From the NCBI GenBank assembly GCA_016789725.1, contig JAEUQN010000032.1:1-47314 (forward strand): 47,314 bases of DNA, written 5' to 3'. The position numbers and the translations under genes were made by a program. Source of the DNA: Blastocatellia bacterium (GTDB lineage: Bacteria; Acidobacteriota; Blastocatellia; RBC074). How positions within the stretch are numbered: the stretch's first letter is position 1; every line of letters starts with the position of its first letter. The notes beneath the pieces were generated by a model. That model ran no database searches. It saw nothing but the letters and a program-made list of their open reading frames with translations, and was not told where the DNA came from. Shown in pieces: positions 8,443 through 18,231 of this stretch.

Positions 8443-9348
8443 ATGTCCACAACACTTGCAAATTCTCCGGCTCTTACACAAGAGATGCCTCGCCTGACTG
8501 AAAAAGCCTGCTGGCGCGGCGTTGAACTCCTGGTGTCGAGCGAAGATATTTCTGCCGGGACGGAGTGGGCTATTCACGAAGACCGACATGCAGTGATCGT
8601 TCATCTGGGCGGAGCCATTCATCAACTTGAATCTGAATTCGAGGGCTGTGGAGCCGTGCTTGATCCTCCGATGGCGGGCGAAGTCTGGCTGATTCCGGCA
8701 GGTACACGGTACGCCAGTCGCGCCCGTGGCACGCTCGTCCGCTATGCCGAGCTTTATCTGGATCGTGAGTATCTGCCAAAGTATTTGCCCGACGCTTTCG
8801 GACAGCGCAGTGGAGACGAATCGTTGACGCCACGTGCGGGCTATTTTGATGACTTCCTCTACCACGCAGTTCGGCGTCTTGAATCGCTTCTCCCGCAAAC
8901 CGATGACCTTTCGCAAATGATGAGCCAGTCCTTGAGTCAGTCCTTGTGCTTGCATATTTTCGGGGCACACAACGAGCGTGCAGCTCAACTCAGCAATCAA
9001 CGTTCGTCAGGGCTTACGGGGCAAGAAGCGAAGTTGCTTCGAGAATACATTGCAGCCCATTTAGGCGAGCGCCTGACGTTGGATGCGCTGGCAAGGCTCG
9101 TACAAATGAGTACCCATAATCTGCTGCGTTCGTTTCGCAAGTCTTTCGGCGCAACGCCAGTTCAATACATCATTGCGCAGCGATTGCGTCGGGCGCGTTG
9201 GCTGCTTGCTAACACGAACAAAGACATCACAACCATCTCGCTTGAAACAGGCTTTGCCAGTCATAGCCATCTCACAACAGCTTTCAAGATGCATATGGGT
9301 CTTACCCCAAGCGCGTTCCGCCAATCACGCTTTACTTCTCACCGGTAA
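8443..9348 (+). CDS. AraC-family transcriptional regulator
   Basis: This is a 301-aa regulator with an N-terminal cupin-like sensor half and a C-terminal AraC double helix-turn-helix. The second half reads [21 protein letters not shown] (first helix-turn-helix), then [21 protein letters not shown] and GLTPSAFRQ, the standard family signature. I prefer the ATG at 8443; the frame stays open to a TTG at 8374, but that start would place the direct repeats inside the gene. No strong Shine-Dalgarno is seen at either start. The gene is divergent from an SDR oxidoreductase gene with a shared 95-nt control region. A regulator-target pair is the simplest reading. The ligand is unknown. Confidence 0.9.
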   Translation: MSTTLANSPALTQEMPRLTEKACWRGVELLVSSEDISAGTEWAIHEDRHAVIVHLGGAIHQLESEFEGCGAVLDPPMAGEVWLIPAGTRYASRARGTLVRYAELYLDREYLPKYLPDAFGQRSGDESLTPRAGYFDDFLYHAVRRLESLLPQTDDLSQMMSQSLSQSLCLHIFGAHNERAAQLSNQRSSGLTGQEAKLLREYIAAHLGERLTLDALARLVQMSTHNLLRSFRKSFGATPVQYIIAQRLRRARWLLANTNKDITTISLETGFASHSHLTTAFKMHMGLTPSAFRQSRFTSHR

Positions 9349-9365
9349 ATCCCGAAACTAAACGT

Positions 9366-10601
9366 ATGATTCATCCACCAAGACTCTTGCTCTATTTGCT
9401 CTGGCTCTTTGCCCTCTTGCCGCTCATCGTGGCGCAACCCAATCGCGCTTCAAAGTTGCTGGTGATTTCGGTGGATGGTTTGGATTATCGGTACTTGCGT
9501 GATGCCGACAAGCTTGGCTTGAAGATTCCGAACCTGCGTAAATTGCTGCGCGAAGGCGAAGTCACCGAAGGCATAGAAGGTGCCTTTCCCACCGTTACCT
9601 GGCCTTCGCATACGACTATGATTACGGGCGTCGCGCCTGCGCAGCACGGCATTCTAGGCAATCGCAGACCCAAGGACGAAGGCGGCGATTATTATTGGGA
9701 TGTGGATTTGCTGAAGACGAAAACGCTCTGGCACGCCACGCACAAAGCCGGATTAAAAAGTGCGGCGATTACGTGGCCGGTGACAGTCAACGCGGCCATT
9801 GATTTCAATCTGCCGGAATACTTTCAGCGCCGTAATGGTGGCGGCATGGATTTGCGTTCGATTGAATCCAAAGCCACACTTGGTTTAGTTGACAAGATCA
9901 CGCGCGTCTTTCCCTCATTTGCGCAAGAATGGATGGACGACCGCACGCGCACGCTGGCAACGGTGTATTTGCTCAAATACGAAAAGCCCCATCTGATCTT
10001 GCTTCACCTCGTAGACCATGACGCTGAAGCTCATCACAACGGCCCATTCTCGCGCGAAGCCAACGCGATGATTGAATACAGCGATGAATTGATCGGCCAG
10101 ATGCTTGCCGCCGCACCGAAAGACCTGGTCGTGGCACTTGTCTCCGATCACGGTTTTGAACGCGCGGACAAAGTCGTAGACGTGAATCAAATCCTCAAAC
10201 AGGAAAGCATCGCAGGAACGGTCGAGATGAGACCCGGCTTGTTGACTGCGAACGACGCGCGTGTTGTCGAGTGGTTGCGTGCGGCATCCACCGCCAATAA
10301 ACACGGCATCGGACGCGAAATCCCGAAAGAGGAAGTACAGCGATTTGCCCCCTCCTTAACAAAAGCAACGGCAGTGTTTGAATCGGCAGAACATTTTCTT
10401 TTCGGGCCAGCCAAAACAGGCGAAGTATTTTCCGAACCCACTGAACGCGGTGTTCACGGCTTGTGGCCGGGCCGAAAAGATTATGCGGCTTCACTCATTT
10501 TGTGGGGCAAAGGCATCAAGCCAGCGCGCAAACCACGCGCTTCGATGCTGGCGATTGCGCCTCGATTGGCTAAGATTTTGGGTGTGCAATGGCCGAATTG
10601 A
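9366..10601 (+). CDS. Secreted type I phosphodiesterase / nucleotide pyrophosphatase-like enzyme
   Basis: This is a 411-aa member of the alkaline phosphatase superfamily, NPP type. An N-terminal signal peptide ([18 protein letters not shown]) sends it to the periplasm or outside. Metal and catalytic marks are VDGLD (D37), the nucleophile region [15 protein letters not shown] (T78 by analogy to FPTKTFPNH), [10 protein letters not shown] and SDHGF, which supply Asp/His ligands for two zinc ions. Family members hydrolyse nucleotide or phospholipid phosphodiesters. It starts 17 nt after the AraC gene on the same strand, but no functional link is evident. It ends 6 nt from the convergent vapC stop, so no terminator fits between. 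The substrate is unknown. Confidence 0.88.
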   Translation: MIHPPRLLLYLLWLFALLPLIVAQPNRASKLLVISVDGLDYRYLRDADKLGLKIPNLRKLLREGEVTEGIEGAFPTVTWPSHTTMITGVAPAQHGILGNRRPKDEGGDYYWDVDLLKTKTLWHATHKAGLKSAAITWPVTVNAAIDFNLPEYFQRRNGGGMDLRSIESKATLGLVDKITRVFPSFAQEWMDDRTRTLATVYLLKYEKPHLILLHLVDHDAEAHHNGPFSREANAMIEYSDELIGQMLAAAPKDLVVALVSDHGFERADKVVDVNQILKQESIAGTVEMRPGLLTANDARVVEWLRAASTANKHGIGREIPKEEVQRFAPSLTKATAVFESAEHFLFGPAKTGEVFSEPTERGVHGLWPGRKDYAASLILWGKGIKPARKPRASMLAIAPRLAKILGVQWPN

Positions 10602-10607
10602 TTTGGC

Positions 10608-11045
10608 CTATACATCAGACGGTAAGAAGACCGTGATTCCGGGGAATCGCTTGAAATCGCCTTTATTGAAAGTCAACAGATGCGTAATCCCCTGAACATT
10701 CATCGCAGCAACGATTCGCGTGTCGTGTGAATCCCGCCCTTTAACGGCATGCTGCGTTACCAATCGCTCCCATTCGGGATAAATGGCAGAAGAATCAGGT
10801 AGAAAAACAAAGATGGTTTTGAGCCGCTCAAGTTCGGCGTGTGCATCTGGAATTGAAAGCCCTAAGCCGTTGTACTGAACCTCTCGCGTCGCCACAGACC
10901 AAAACTCGTAGAGGATTTGCGGGATGATGTGAATGGATTCACCTTGACGTAGCAATGTCGTGACAGCATACGTCGCTTCGGCGTGTATCGGGTGTGTAGG
11001 CTGTGCCATTCGCAACAGGATACTTGAATCCAGCACATAGCTCAT
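10608..11045 (-). CDS. PIN-domain toxin (VapC type)
   Basis: This is a 145-aa PIN-domain protein, probably a magnesium-dependent RNase toxin. The acidic set is present: D6 in YVLDSSILLR, E47 in ILYEFWSVA, D105/D108 in GRDSHDTRIVAA and D130 in FNKGDFKRFPGI. Its ATG overlaps the stop of the upstream antitoxin gene as ATGA (11042-11045), the usual arrangement that couples toxin to antitoxin translation. The target RNA is unknown. Confidence 0.88.
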   Translation of the reverse strand: MSYVLDSSILLRMAQPTHPIHAEATYAVTTLLRQGESIHIIPQILYEFWSVATREVQYNGLGLSIPDAHAELERLKTIFVFLPDSSAIYPEWERLVTQHAVKGRDSHDTRIVAAMNVQGITHLLTFNKGDFKRFPGITVFLPSDV

Positions 11046-11326
11046 AGTTGTTTGTCTTCGCGCTCACCATAAATGCGATCCCGACTAATCGCTTCATCAG
11101 ACAAGGGCGGAGCCATCGAACGCTGACGACTTGCCCATTTCTCAACCGCTCTTGCTCTCTCTTCTGGAGATGCGATTTCAAATAACGTGTGTTGTTGCAT
11201 CGGCGCTTCGATTTCGGCCAGAGAACGAAGCAAGGCAGAAATCGCCAGTCCTTTTGCCTCCGCTTTGGCTTTGAGAATAACGGCTGTCAATTGATCCACT
11301 TCTATCGTGGTTGTTTGCACGCTCAT
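11042..11326 (-). CDS. VapB-like antitoxin
   Basis: This is a 94-aa protein just ahead of, and overlapping, the PIN toxin gene. I choose the ATG at 11326 because GAGGTGAT stands before it; a longer open frame upstream has no such site. The N-terminal part ([22 protein letters not shown]) is compatible with a strand-helix DNA-binding half, and the charged C-terminal tail ending in [12 protein letters not shown] is the likely toxin-binding part. The assignment leans on gene order as much as on sequence. The pair would be autoregulated. Confidence 0.75.
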   Translation of the reverse strand: MSVQTTTIEVDQLTAVILKAKAEAKGLAISALLRSLAEIEAPMQQHTLFEIASPEERARAVEKWASRQRSMAPPLSDEAISRDRIYGEREDKQL

Positions 11327-11346
11327 AAGATCACCTCGTTGAATAA

Positions 11347-11376
11347 AGCATACCGCGTTTTTGCGGGTAGCGGCAA
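11347..11376 (-). promoter_or_regulatory. Weak candidate promoter of vapBC
   Basis: On the minus strand TTGCCG (11371-11376) and TATGCT (11347-11352) are spaced by 18 nt. The spacer holds the small inverted repeat CCGC-AAAAAC-GCGG, a possible operator. It sits about 20 nt upstream of the antitoxin start. The match to consensus is only partial. Confidence 0.25.
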
Positions 11377-11559
11377 TGCCGTTTCCGTGGACACTCGCAT
11401 CGGGACGCAGCGAGTGCTGACGCGAATCGTTATCTGGTGGTCGAGCTTTACGTTTACTGCCGGAGCCTTCAATTACGCTTTGTTGCCGGTGAGCAAGTTT
11501 TTTTGCGGGGGTGAAGCGGGTACTCTGATTTTCGGTGATGTAGTACAAAACGCTTTATC

Positions 11560-14340
11560 TCAAAACCGCAACCGCAACCGCACAAACAAATTGCGCCCCG
11601 GCGCATCCATTCCTGAACCGTGCGTGCGGTAATTTTTATCCAGCAAGTTCATTGCTGCCAAATCTACATTTACGTTTTCAATCAGGCGCAAACTTCCGCG
11701 CAAATTCAGTGTTGCGTAGCCTGCCGTTTTCACAAACACGGGCGCGCGGCTGCTGTCGTCGGTGATGCGGACGCCGTTGATGGTTGCTCCAATCGGCAAC
11801 ACGCGATTTTGGATTTGCAGCAAGGTTTCGCCTGTTGCGACAAACACATCATCCGCTGTGCCGAACGCGCCATCATTGCCTGCACTCAAGCGGGAACGAA
11901 TCAGTGAGCCACGAAAGAATGACGCAATGTCGCTGCGGCGAATCGCTGCACCGATGCGCTCGTCGGTGACGTCGCCGCCGCTCAAACGGGTTTGTGCGCC
12001 GACCAGATCGCTGCTGGCTTCGAGGAAGGCGATACGATTCTGCCAAAACGTGGGTTGATAGCGCAACGCCATCCGCCCGTGTTGTGGTGGCAGGCGACGA
12101 ATGAAACGATTGGGATTGAGTTCGCGGCCTACGAGGTAGCTGTAATTGGCTTCAGCCAGTAAGCGCGGTGTAAAGCTGTAACGGGCGAGCGTGTCTACGC
12201 CATAATATTTCGCGGCACCATCGTTGACGAAGGCTTTGAGGGCGCGAGTATCCAGTGCGGTGGCGACAGTGACGACGTTTTGCGCACGCTGGTCATTCGT
12301 CGGCGTGATCACAGTGACAGGCAAACCGGCGAGTGAAGTTGGGACGCCGCTGGCCGCAAACAACAAGGTGCGGCGCACAATCGGTTGTTTCAGTTCAGCG
12401 TCGAAGACTTGCGCCCGCGCATAGAATTTGGTTGTTTGCCAACTCGCGCCGAATTCGTAGTTATGCAAACTCTCGGCTTTCAGTGCCTCAACTTTTTTGC
12501 CGCTCGACAATGCGTTTTCGCCATCGCTCAACCCCATCAACGCATTCGCAGTGACCGCAGCCGAAGCAGGGATTTCATAGCCGAGGTCGTTCAAGCCGAG
12601 CGCACCAAGGTCATTCAAATTCGGCGCACGAAAGCCGCGTCCCGTCACGGCGTGCAAATTGAATTTGGAGGTCACGCGCCATGTCAGGCTGGCGTTGTAG
12701 GTAAAATCCTGAAAGCTTTCGTCAGAATCGGCTACGCCCAGGCTGGTGCCATTGTTCGTGCGATTTTGGTCAGCAAACGTTTGCACGCCGATGCGCGTGA
12801 AACGCCCGCCAATATTGGTGCGCAAGCGATTGCTCCACCAATCGGCGCGGTGCTGCACGAACAGGCCAACTGTGGTGTAGCGCGATCCGCTTGGATAGAG
12901 AGCGCGTCGTTGCACGCTCGCATTCGTCGTCGGATCAAATTCGACACGGCTTGCGCGAATCAATTCCCGATAGAGTTCTCCGCCAAACACCAATGCCTGT
13001 CGCTGGCCCAAATGCGTTGTCGCTTGTGAAGCGTAACCAAACGCGGTGACCATATTGTCGTCCGTTGTTACGCGATCTGTCGTACGCAGATTTTGCCGAA
13101 TCGAACCATCACGCTGGGCATTGACCGACAGCGTATTGGTCCAGGCATCCAACCAACCAAGCTTCAGCCATTCATGCCGCGCGTAGCCGAAATGCAAATC
13201 CTGCGGCGCAAAATCAGAACGAATGCGCCCCAGTCCGCCCCACAAATCTTTGTACCCACGAACGTCATCCAATACGCTGCGTTGATACCACAACGAAAGC
13301 GATTGTGTTTCGCTCAAGCGCAGCGCGAGCTTGCCGTACCAACCGTGTTGCGCAAAGCCTGTATCCTGTTGTCGCGCGCCTAATACGTTGCGGACTTGCG
13401 ACTGGCTCAGGCCAAAGAAGCGATGCAACACGTTGCGCGAATCTTCGCCGTGCCCAGCGCGCAAATCGTTATGCCGTTGCCACGATCCACCGAATAACAA
13501 CGCGACACGTTTTGTACCGAATGACAGCTTCGCCTGACTGCCACCGCTGGCATCGGCGCTGGCACCAAACGCTTGCAACTCGCCGCTCAACGCATTGGCA
13601 AACGTCGGTGTCGCCGTCAAAACATTGAGCGTGCCACCGAGCGCATCGCTGCCATATTGCGCGCCTGTCGGGCCAAGCAAGGCTTCAAGGCGTTCGGCCT
13701 GACTGGGTTCGACAAACGCGAGATATTGATTTGGTCCTGAGCGAAAGGTCGCGTTGTTGAAACGAACTCCGTCTATCAAATTCAACACCTGATACCCTGT
13801 CAGTCCGCGTAAAAATGGCGAAACCTGCCCGTATGTGCTTTGTTGCACGAGAATACCGGGCGCGCCTTCCAACGCATTCCCCACCGTAGCCAGCGGGCGT
13901 GTACGAAGCTCCATTTCATCCTTGATCGAAACCAGATGCGCGCTGTGTTCGGTGGATTCGACTGCGCCGCGTTGCGTCGTAACCGTTACAGCATCGCGGA
14001 CAACGCCCGTGCCGAGTTGGATGATGTCGGGTTCAGCCTGCCCCTGGCGGACTTGTAATGGAAGCTGACGGGTTTGGAAACCAGTGGCGCTGATTGTGAG
14101 CGTGAACAGCCCTTCGGGTAGGTCGGCGAACATAACAACCCCGTCATTATTGGTGATGATCGTTGCCAAGATTGTCCCGTTGGAACTTTGCACGGTGATG
14201 AGCGCGCCTGCGATGGGGGATTGGGATGCGTCTACAATTCGGCTGCGAACGGTGGACTGAGCCAAAAGGGAATCAGCCAAAAAAACGGCCTGCAAAAGCG
14301 TCAGCGCGCCAAGGCGGAGAATGAATCGAAATGAATTCAT
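11560..14340 (-). CDS. TonB-dependent outer-membrane receptor with carboxypeptidase-regulatory N-domain
   Basis: This is a complete 926-aa outer-membrane receptor. A signal peptide ([19 protein letters not shown]) leads into a carboxypeptidase-regulatory-like beta-sandwich (about residues 30-110: [29 protein letters not shown]). The plug domain follows (about 125-245), with IDGVRFNN and [20 protein letters not shown]. The rest is a 22-strand-type barrel with a [11 protein letters not shown] segment and the usual terminal aromatic strand ([10 protein letters not shown]). The plug resembles haem/siderophore or vitamin-type receptors, but no substrate can be named. It is monocistronic and divergent from the small GPNG protein gene. 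Long open frames on the opposite strand are shadows of its codon pattern. Confidence 0.92.
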   Translation of the reverse strand: MNSFRFILRLGALTLLQAVFLADSLLAQSTVRSRIVDASQSPIAGALITVQSSNGTILATIITNNDGVVMFADLPEGLFTLTISATGFQTRQLPLQVRQGQAEPDIIQLGTGVVRDAVTVTTQRGAVESTEHSAHLVSIKDEMELRTRPLATVGNALEGAPGILVQQSTYGQVSPFLRGLTGYQVLNLIDGVRFNNATFRSGPNQYLAFVEPSQAERLEALLGPTGAQYGSDALGGTLNVLTATPTFANALSGELQAFGASADASGGSQAKLSFGTKRVALLFGGSWQRHNDLRAGHGEDSRNVLHRFFGLSQSQVRNVLGARQQDTGFAQHGWYGKLALRLSETQSLSLWYQRSVLDDVRGYKDLWGGLGRIRSDFAPQDLHFGYARHEWLKLGWLDAWTNTLSVNAQRDGSIRQNLRTTDRVTTDDNMVTAFGYASQATTHLGQRQALVFGGELYRELIRASRVEFDPTTNASVQRRALYPSGSRYTTVGLFVQHRADWWSNRLRTNIGGRFTRIGVQTFADQNRTNNGTSLGVADSDESFQDFTYNASLTWRVTSKFNLHAVTGRGFRAPNLNDLGALGLNDLGYEIPASAAVTANALMGLSDGENALSSGKKVEALKAESLHNYEFGASWQTTKFYARAQVFDAELKQPIVRRTLLFAASGVPTSLAGLPVTVITPTNDQRAQNVVTVATALDTRALKAFVNDGAAKYYGVDTLARYSFTPRLLAEANYSYLVGRELNPNRFIRRLPPQHGRMALRYQPTFWQNRIAFLEASSDLVGAQTRLSGGDVTDERIGAAIRRSDIASFFRGSLIRSRLSAGNDGAFGTADDVFVATGETLLQIQNRVLPIGATINGVRITDDSSRAPVFVKTAGYATLNLRGSLRLIENVNVDLAAMNLLDKNYRTHGSGMDAPGRNLFVRLRLRF

Positions 14341-14619
14341 GGGGCAACTCTATGTATTGGTTTTGAGAATGAATGAAGCTAGATGCTATCGCTCTTTGGT
14401 CTCTCTCTCAACCTTCCTCCAAACAAAAACGTGTTCTTCAAAACTGACAAATCTTTACACGGGCCAGACAATTCCTGACCGCACAAGGCAGCAACTTCGC
14501 CTATAAAGACGCTGTGCGAACGAGGCCCAAAACAATCCCGTCGCATCGGACACAAAGCAAGGTTAAGGCAATCGGCCTGAACCATCCCTCAGAACCCAGA
14601 CAACTTTCAAAGGAGCTTT

Positions 14620-14910
14620 ATGAAAAAGACATTTCGTTCACTACTCGTATTCACTGCCTTCGTGGCCCTGTTCTCCATCGCCAGCCTCGCCCAAACGACC
14701 TCAACAACGCCCACCCAAAATGGAGGCACGGTTACCACAGGCCCCAACGGCGGCAAGGTGTATCAAGGGCCAAACGGCGTGAAAGCCGCCAAAGGAATAC
14801 GAGGACGGGCTGGCGTTGCTGGCCCGAATGGCGGAGCCGCTGCGGCAGGTCCGAATGGTTCCGCCGTGAAGCGCCCCAACGGAAATATCACCGTTCGCAA
14901 ACGACGGTAA
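14620..14910 (+). CDS. Small secreted GPNG-repeat protein
   Basis: I do not recognise this 96-aa protein as a named family. AAGGAG stands 6 nt before the ATG. A signal peptide (LLVFTAFVALFSIASLAQ) is followed by a low-complexity mature part with repeats of the form GPNGG or GPNGx: at least five copies of GPNG plus RPNG. The tail is strongly basic (ITVRKRR). The mature part is about 70 aa, Gly/Asn/Ala rich and likely unstructured or turn-rich. It could be a surface or matrix protein. A perfect 25-bp hairpin begins 3 nt after its stop codon. Confidence 0.75.
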   Translation: MKKTFRSLLVFTAFVALFSIASLAQTTSTTPTQNGGTVTTGPNGGKVYQGPNGVKAAKGIRGRAGVAGPNGGAAAAGPNGSAVKRPNGNITVRKRR

Positions 14911-14913
14911 GAA

Positions 14914-14976
14914 CATTGCCCAGATTTTCAAGGGCGCATCATTACCAAAGTTGCGCCCTTGAAAATCTGGGCAATG
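14914..14976. terminator. Perfect 25-bp hairpin after the GPNG gene
   Basis: The arm at 14914-14938 is the exact reverse complement of 14952-14976, with a 13-nt loop. No run of T follows at once on the plus strand (CTTGATTCCCTTT), so it is not a textbook intrinsic terminator, although a stem this long would strongly stabilise the 3' end of the upstream mRNA. It may also be a palindromic mobile or REP-like unit. Confidence 0.7.
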
Positions 14977-15041
14977 CTTGATTCCCTTTGCTCAAAAAAA
15001 ACAAGATATGTTCGGTGAGTTAAGTCGAATTCAAGACGATC

Positions 15042-16388
15042 TCAAGTTGCGCTTAAATGTCGGAGGACAGAAGGGTGCTCAGCACTCAGAATTTCACGCG
15101 TGGCCTCTATCATTTTGTTAATGTCTTCGCGCGTATGTGCAGCACTCAGCAACCCTTGTTTGCAGGGCAGCGGAAACAAATAAATCCCACGCTCAATCAA
15201 TCCGCGCCGATAACGACGATCCAGCGCGAAATCGTGACTGGTCATCAGATCGTGCCAATCTACAGGCACGTGATCGCAAAAATAGACACAGAAAGCAGCG
15301 CCCATTCGGCTCACCGTTGCGGTCACATTTAACTCTGCAAACACCATTTCCAATCCTTTTTGCAACCGCCCACCAAGCGATTCCAATCGTTGATACACAC
15401 CATCCTGTTCGCGCTGCAAAATCGTGAGCGTGGCTAACGCGGCGGCTATGGTGAGGGGATGCGGATTGAATGTCCCATTCAATGTGACGCACCACGATGG
15501 ATCGGGCGAATCGAATAACGCCATTACGCTGCCGCGCCCGCCCACCACGCCGAACGGATAGCCATTGGCAAGGTTTTTTCCAAACACGGATAAATCCGGG
15601 GTCACACCTGCAATGGATTGATAGCCACCGAACGAGGCCCGAAATCCTGATCGCACTTCATCAAACACCAACAACGCGCCATGCTCGTCGCAGAGTTTGC
15701 GCAAGCCTGCCAAATAGCCCGGTCGCGGTGGAATAACGCCGATGTTTTGCAACATCGGTTCGGTAATCACACAGGCAATCGGATAGCGTTGCAAAATGTA
15801 TTCGACCGAATCCAGGTCGTTGAAGTTAATGACGTGAACATGTCGCCGGACATCCGCTGGAAAATCGGCCAGCGTGGTCGCAAATTGATATTCCCCGACC
15901 TGCCGTGGCCCGACCAATTCCAAGGCCGGCAGCGCGGCGTGCGAGGCATCATTGTGCCAGCCGTTGTATCCACCCAGCATCACAACGATGTCTTCGCGGC
16001 ACGTCCAGGCACGGCTCAAACGAATCGCCTGCGTAAGCGCGTCGTTGCCAGTGCTGGCAAATTGCACGCGTTCCATCGAAGGCACCGCCGCCCGGATTAA
16101 CTCTGCCAACTGAATTTCCCCTTCGGTTACACCGCTGCCCATCATGGAGCTGCCACGCTCTATCGCCGTACTCACCGCCAGATTCACTTCCGGGTGATTG
16201 TGTCCCAGCAGTTGAGAGGCAAATGCGGCGTGATGGTCAATGTATTCATTGCCATCAGCATCCCATAAACGATTGCCCTGCGCGCGAACGAATACGAGTG
16301 GCGGATCATTCAAGAGACTAGCGGTTCCGGCAATCAGTTGCGCACTTTGTTGTGTAAGGCGACGAGATTTGGAGTAACGATCTGACAT
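15042..16388 (-). CDS. Class III PLP-dependent aminotransferase (glutamate-1-semialdehyde aminomutase-like)
   Basis: This is a 448-aa fold-type I PLP enzyme of aminotransferase class III. The PLP-binding Asp lies in LLVFDEVRSGFR (D243) and the Schiff-base Lys in VFGKNLANGYPFG (K271); ASTGNDAL fits the phosphate-binding turn (normally SGTEA). The frame around K271 resembles hemL, but the protein is not a standard hemL: the turn reads STGND rather than SGTEA, and there is a long C-terminal extension. It more likely acts on a different amino or keto substrate. It stands alone, divergent from malQ. The specificity is unknown. Confidence 0.85.
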   Translation of the reverse strand: MSDRYSKSRRLTQQSAQLIAGTASLLNDPPLVFVRAQGNRLWDADGNEYIDHHAAFASQLLGHNHPEVNLAVSTAIERGSSMMGSGVTEGEIQLAELIRAAVPSMERVQFASTGNDALTQAIRLSRAWTCREDIVVMLGGYNGWHNDASHAALPALELVGPRQVGEYQFATTLADFPADVRRHVHVINFNDLDSVEYILQRYPIACVITEPMLQNIGVIPPRPGYLAGLRKLCDEHGALLVFDEVRSGFRASFGGYQSIAGVTPDLSVFGKNLANGYPFGVVGGRGSVMALFDSPDPSWCVTLNGTFNPHPLTIAAALATLTILQREQDGVYQRLESLGGRLQKGLEMVFAELNVTATVSRMGAAFCVYFCDHVPVDWHDLMTSHDFALDRRYRRGLIERGIYLFPLPCKQGLLSAAHTREDINKMIEATREILSAEHPSVLRHLSAT

Positions 16389-16566
16389 AAGCGTTTTGGA
16401 AGAAGGGGCGGGCAGTGGCGCATCAAAGTACCGTTATCCCAGGCTGGCGTCAACGGAATTTTTCACCCGGCGCGGGGTCCATCCGCTCTCTCGTGATTCT
16501 TCATCCCAGCGGAGCGATGTGTTACATTGCTCAACCTTAACGGGGAATTTTTGGCAGGAGAACCAC

Positions 16567-18135
16567 ATGAATTTACCACGCTCCAGCGGTGTTCTATTGC
16601 ATCCGACCTCATTGCCAGGCCGCTTTGGCATTGGCGATCTGGGACAAGCCGCGTACGACTTCGCAGACTTTTTGGCCGCCACACATCAATCGCTGTGGCA
16701 AGTGCTGCCGCTTGGTCCAACGGGATATGGCGATTCGCCGTACCAATGTTTTTCGGCCTTTGCGGGCAATCCACTGCTCGTCAGTTTAGAGGCGCTCGTC
16801 ACCGATGGGCTGCTGTCTGAAAGCGATTTGGCCGATGCGCCCGCGTTTCCTGAAGATCGCGTGGATTACGGCCCGGTCATTGAATTCAAAAGTGCGCTGC
16901 TGAAACGCGCCTACGACAATTTCAGGGCCGAGGCATCCGCTGAATTGCAATCCGAATTCGCCAGCTTCTGCGCTCATCAAAGTGATTGGCTGCACGATTA
17001 TGCCGTCTTTCGTTCGTGCAAGGACGCGCACGACGGCAAAGAATGGACCAAGTGGGATCAGCATTTACGCGACCGTGAAGCCAATGCGCTGCATTTCTGG
17101 AGCGAGAACCACGCGGAGGCCATCAATGCTCATAAGTTCTATCAGTATCTGTTTTTCAAGCAATGGGTCGCGCTCGCACATTACGCTAACAGCCAAGGCA
17201 TTAAGATCATCGGAGACGTTCCGATCTTCGTCGCTCACGACAGCGCGGATGTCTGGGCGAATCCGCAACTATTCGATTTGAATGCGGACGGCACACCGCG
17301 CCAGATTGCCGGCGTCCCGCCCGATTACTTTAGCGAGACGGGGCAGCTTTGGGGCAACCCGCTGTACCGCTGGGATGTGATCGCCGAAACAGGTTATCAA
17401 TGGTGGATTGAGCGCGTTCGTGCGTCGCTCGCGCAAGTGGATATTTTGCGCCTGGATCATTTTCGCGGCTTCGAGAAATACTGGGCGGTGCCTGCCGAAG
17501 AAACCACCGCCATCAATGGCAAATGGGAAGACGGCCCCGGCGCAGCATTGTTCACCGCTTTGCAAAAAGCTTTAGGTCAAGAGTTGCCCATCATTGCCGA
17601 AGACCTCGGCTTCATTACCAAAGCGGTTCATGCCCTGCGCGATCAATTTGCATTTCCCGGTATGCGAATTCTGCAATTTGCGTTCGGCACCGATGAGCAG
17701 GCCGATGATTTCAAACCTTTCAACTTCCCACAGAATTGTGTGGTGTACACTGGCACGCACGACAATGACACAACGGTTAGCTGGTTCACTTCGACGGACG
17801 AAGGCGACAGCACGCGATCAATGGATGAAGTCCATAAAGAACGCGAATATGTGCTGAAGTACCTCGGCACAAATGGCAAAGAAATTCACTGGGACCTGAT
17901 CCGATTGGCGCTGAGTTCCGTCGCACGCATTGCGATTGTGCCCGTGCAGGATTTGCTCGGCATCGGCGCAGAAGGCCGCATGAACGTCCCCGCGCGTGAA
18001 AGCGGCAATTGGGGCTGGCGTTATCGTGCAGGAGCGTTGACAGAGCAAATCAGCCAGCGATTGGCAGAATTGACAGCCGTATATGGTCGCAAGCCCAAAG
18101 CTGAAGTTGCGACAGCCACCGAAGAAGAGGAATAA
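16567..18135 (+). CDS. malQ: 4-alpha-glucanotransferase (amylomaltase, GH77)
   Basis: This cytoplasmic enzyme moves alpha-1,4-glucan chains between maltodextrins. I start it at ATG 16567 (522 aa) because AGGAGAA precedes it and the family N-terminus RSSGVLLHPTSLPGRFGIGDLG follows at once; the frame is open further upstream without support. GH77 marks are LPLGPTGYGDSPYQ, GDVPIFVAHDSADVWA, the nucleophile Asp in LRLDHFRGF (D297), the acid/base Glu in IIAEDLG (E345) and the third acid in TGTHDNDT. Length is usual. A GH13 debranching-type gene follows after about 95 nt on the same strand, so the two likely form an alpha-glucan (glycogen or maltodextrin) use unit. Confidence 0.95.
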   Translation: MNLPRSSGVLLHPTSLPGRFGIGDLGQAAYDFADFLAATHQSLWQVLPLGPTGYGDSPYQCFSAFAGNPLLVSLEALVTDGLLSESDLADAPAFPEDRVDYGPVIEFKSALLKRAYDNFRAEASAELQSEFASFCAHQSDWLHDYAVFRSCKDAHDGKEWTKWDQHLRDREANALHFWSENHAEAINAHKFYQYLFFKQWVALAHYANSQGIKIIGDVPIFVAHDSADVWANPQLFDLNADGTPRQIAGVPPDYFSETGQLWGNPLYRWDVIAETGYQWWIERVRASLAQVDILRLDHFRGFEKYWAVPAEETTAINGKWEDGPGAALFTALQKALGQELPIIAEDLGFITKAVHALRDQFAFPGMRILQFAFGTDEQADDFKPFNFPQNCVVYTGTHDNDTTVSWFTSTDEGDSTRSMDEVHKEREYVLKYLGTNGKEIHWDLIRLALSSVARIAIVPVQDLLGIGAEGRMNVPARESGNWGWRYRAGALTEQISQRLAELTAVYGRKPKAEVATATEEEE

Positions 18136-18231
18136 CCTATCCGAATGCAATCCGCCTTTCGCTCTTAGAGTAATTACGATCATGGCGTTTGGTGGAACAA
18201 CTCTCGGTTCAGATTTTGCTTGAACGATTCC

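Noticed and set aside
11327..11559. Gap between the antitoxin and TonB receptor genes examined for a gene or RNA
   Set aside because: Only a small 6-bp inverted repeat (ACTCGC/GCGAGT) and no credible frame with a start site; nothing to call.
12385..13029. Long open frame on the plus strand opposite the TonB receptor gene (214 codons)
   Set aside because: It lies wholly antisense to a well-supported receptor gene, has no ribosome binding site and its translation shows no domain; it is a codon-bias shadow.
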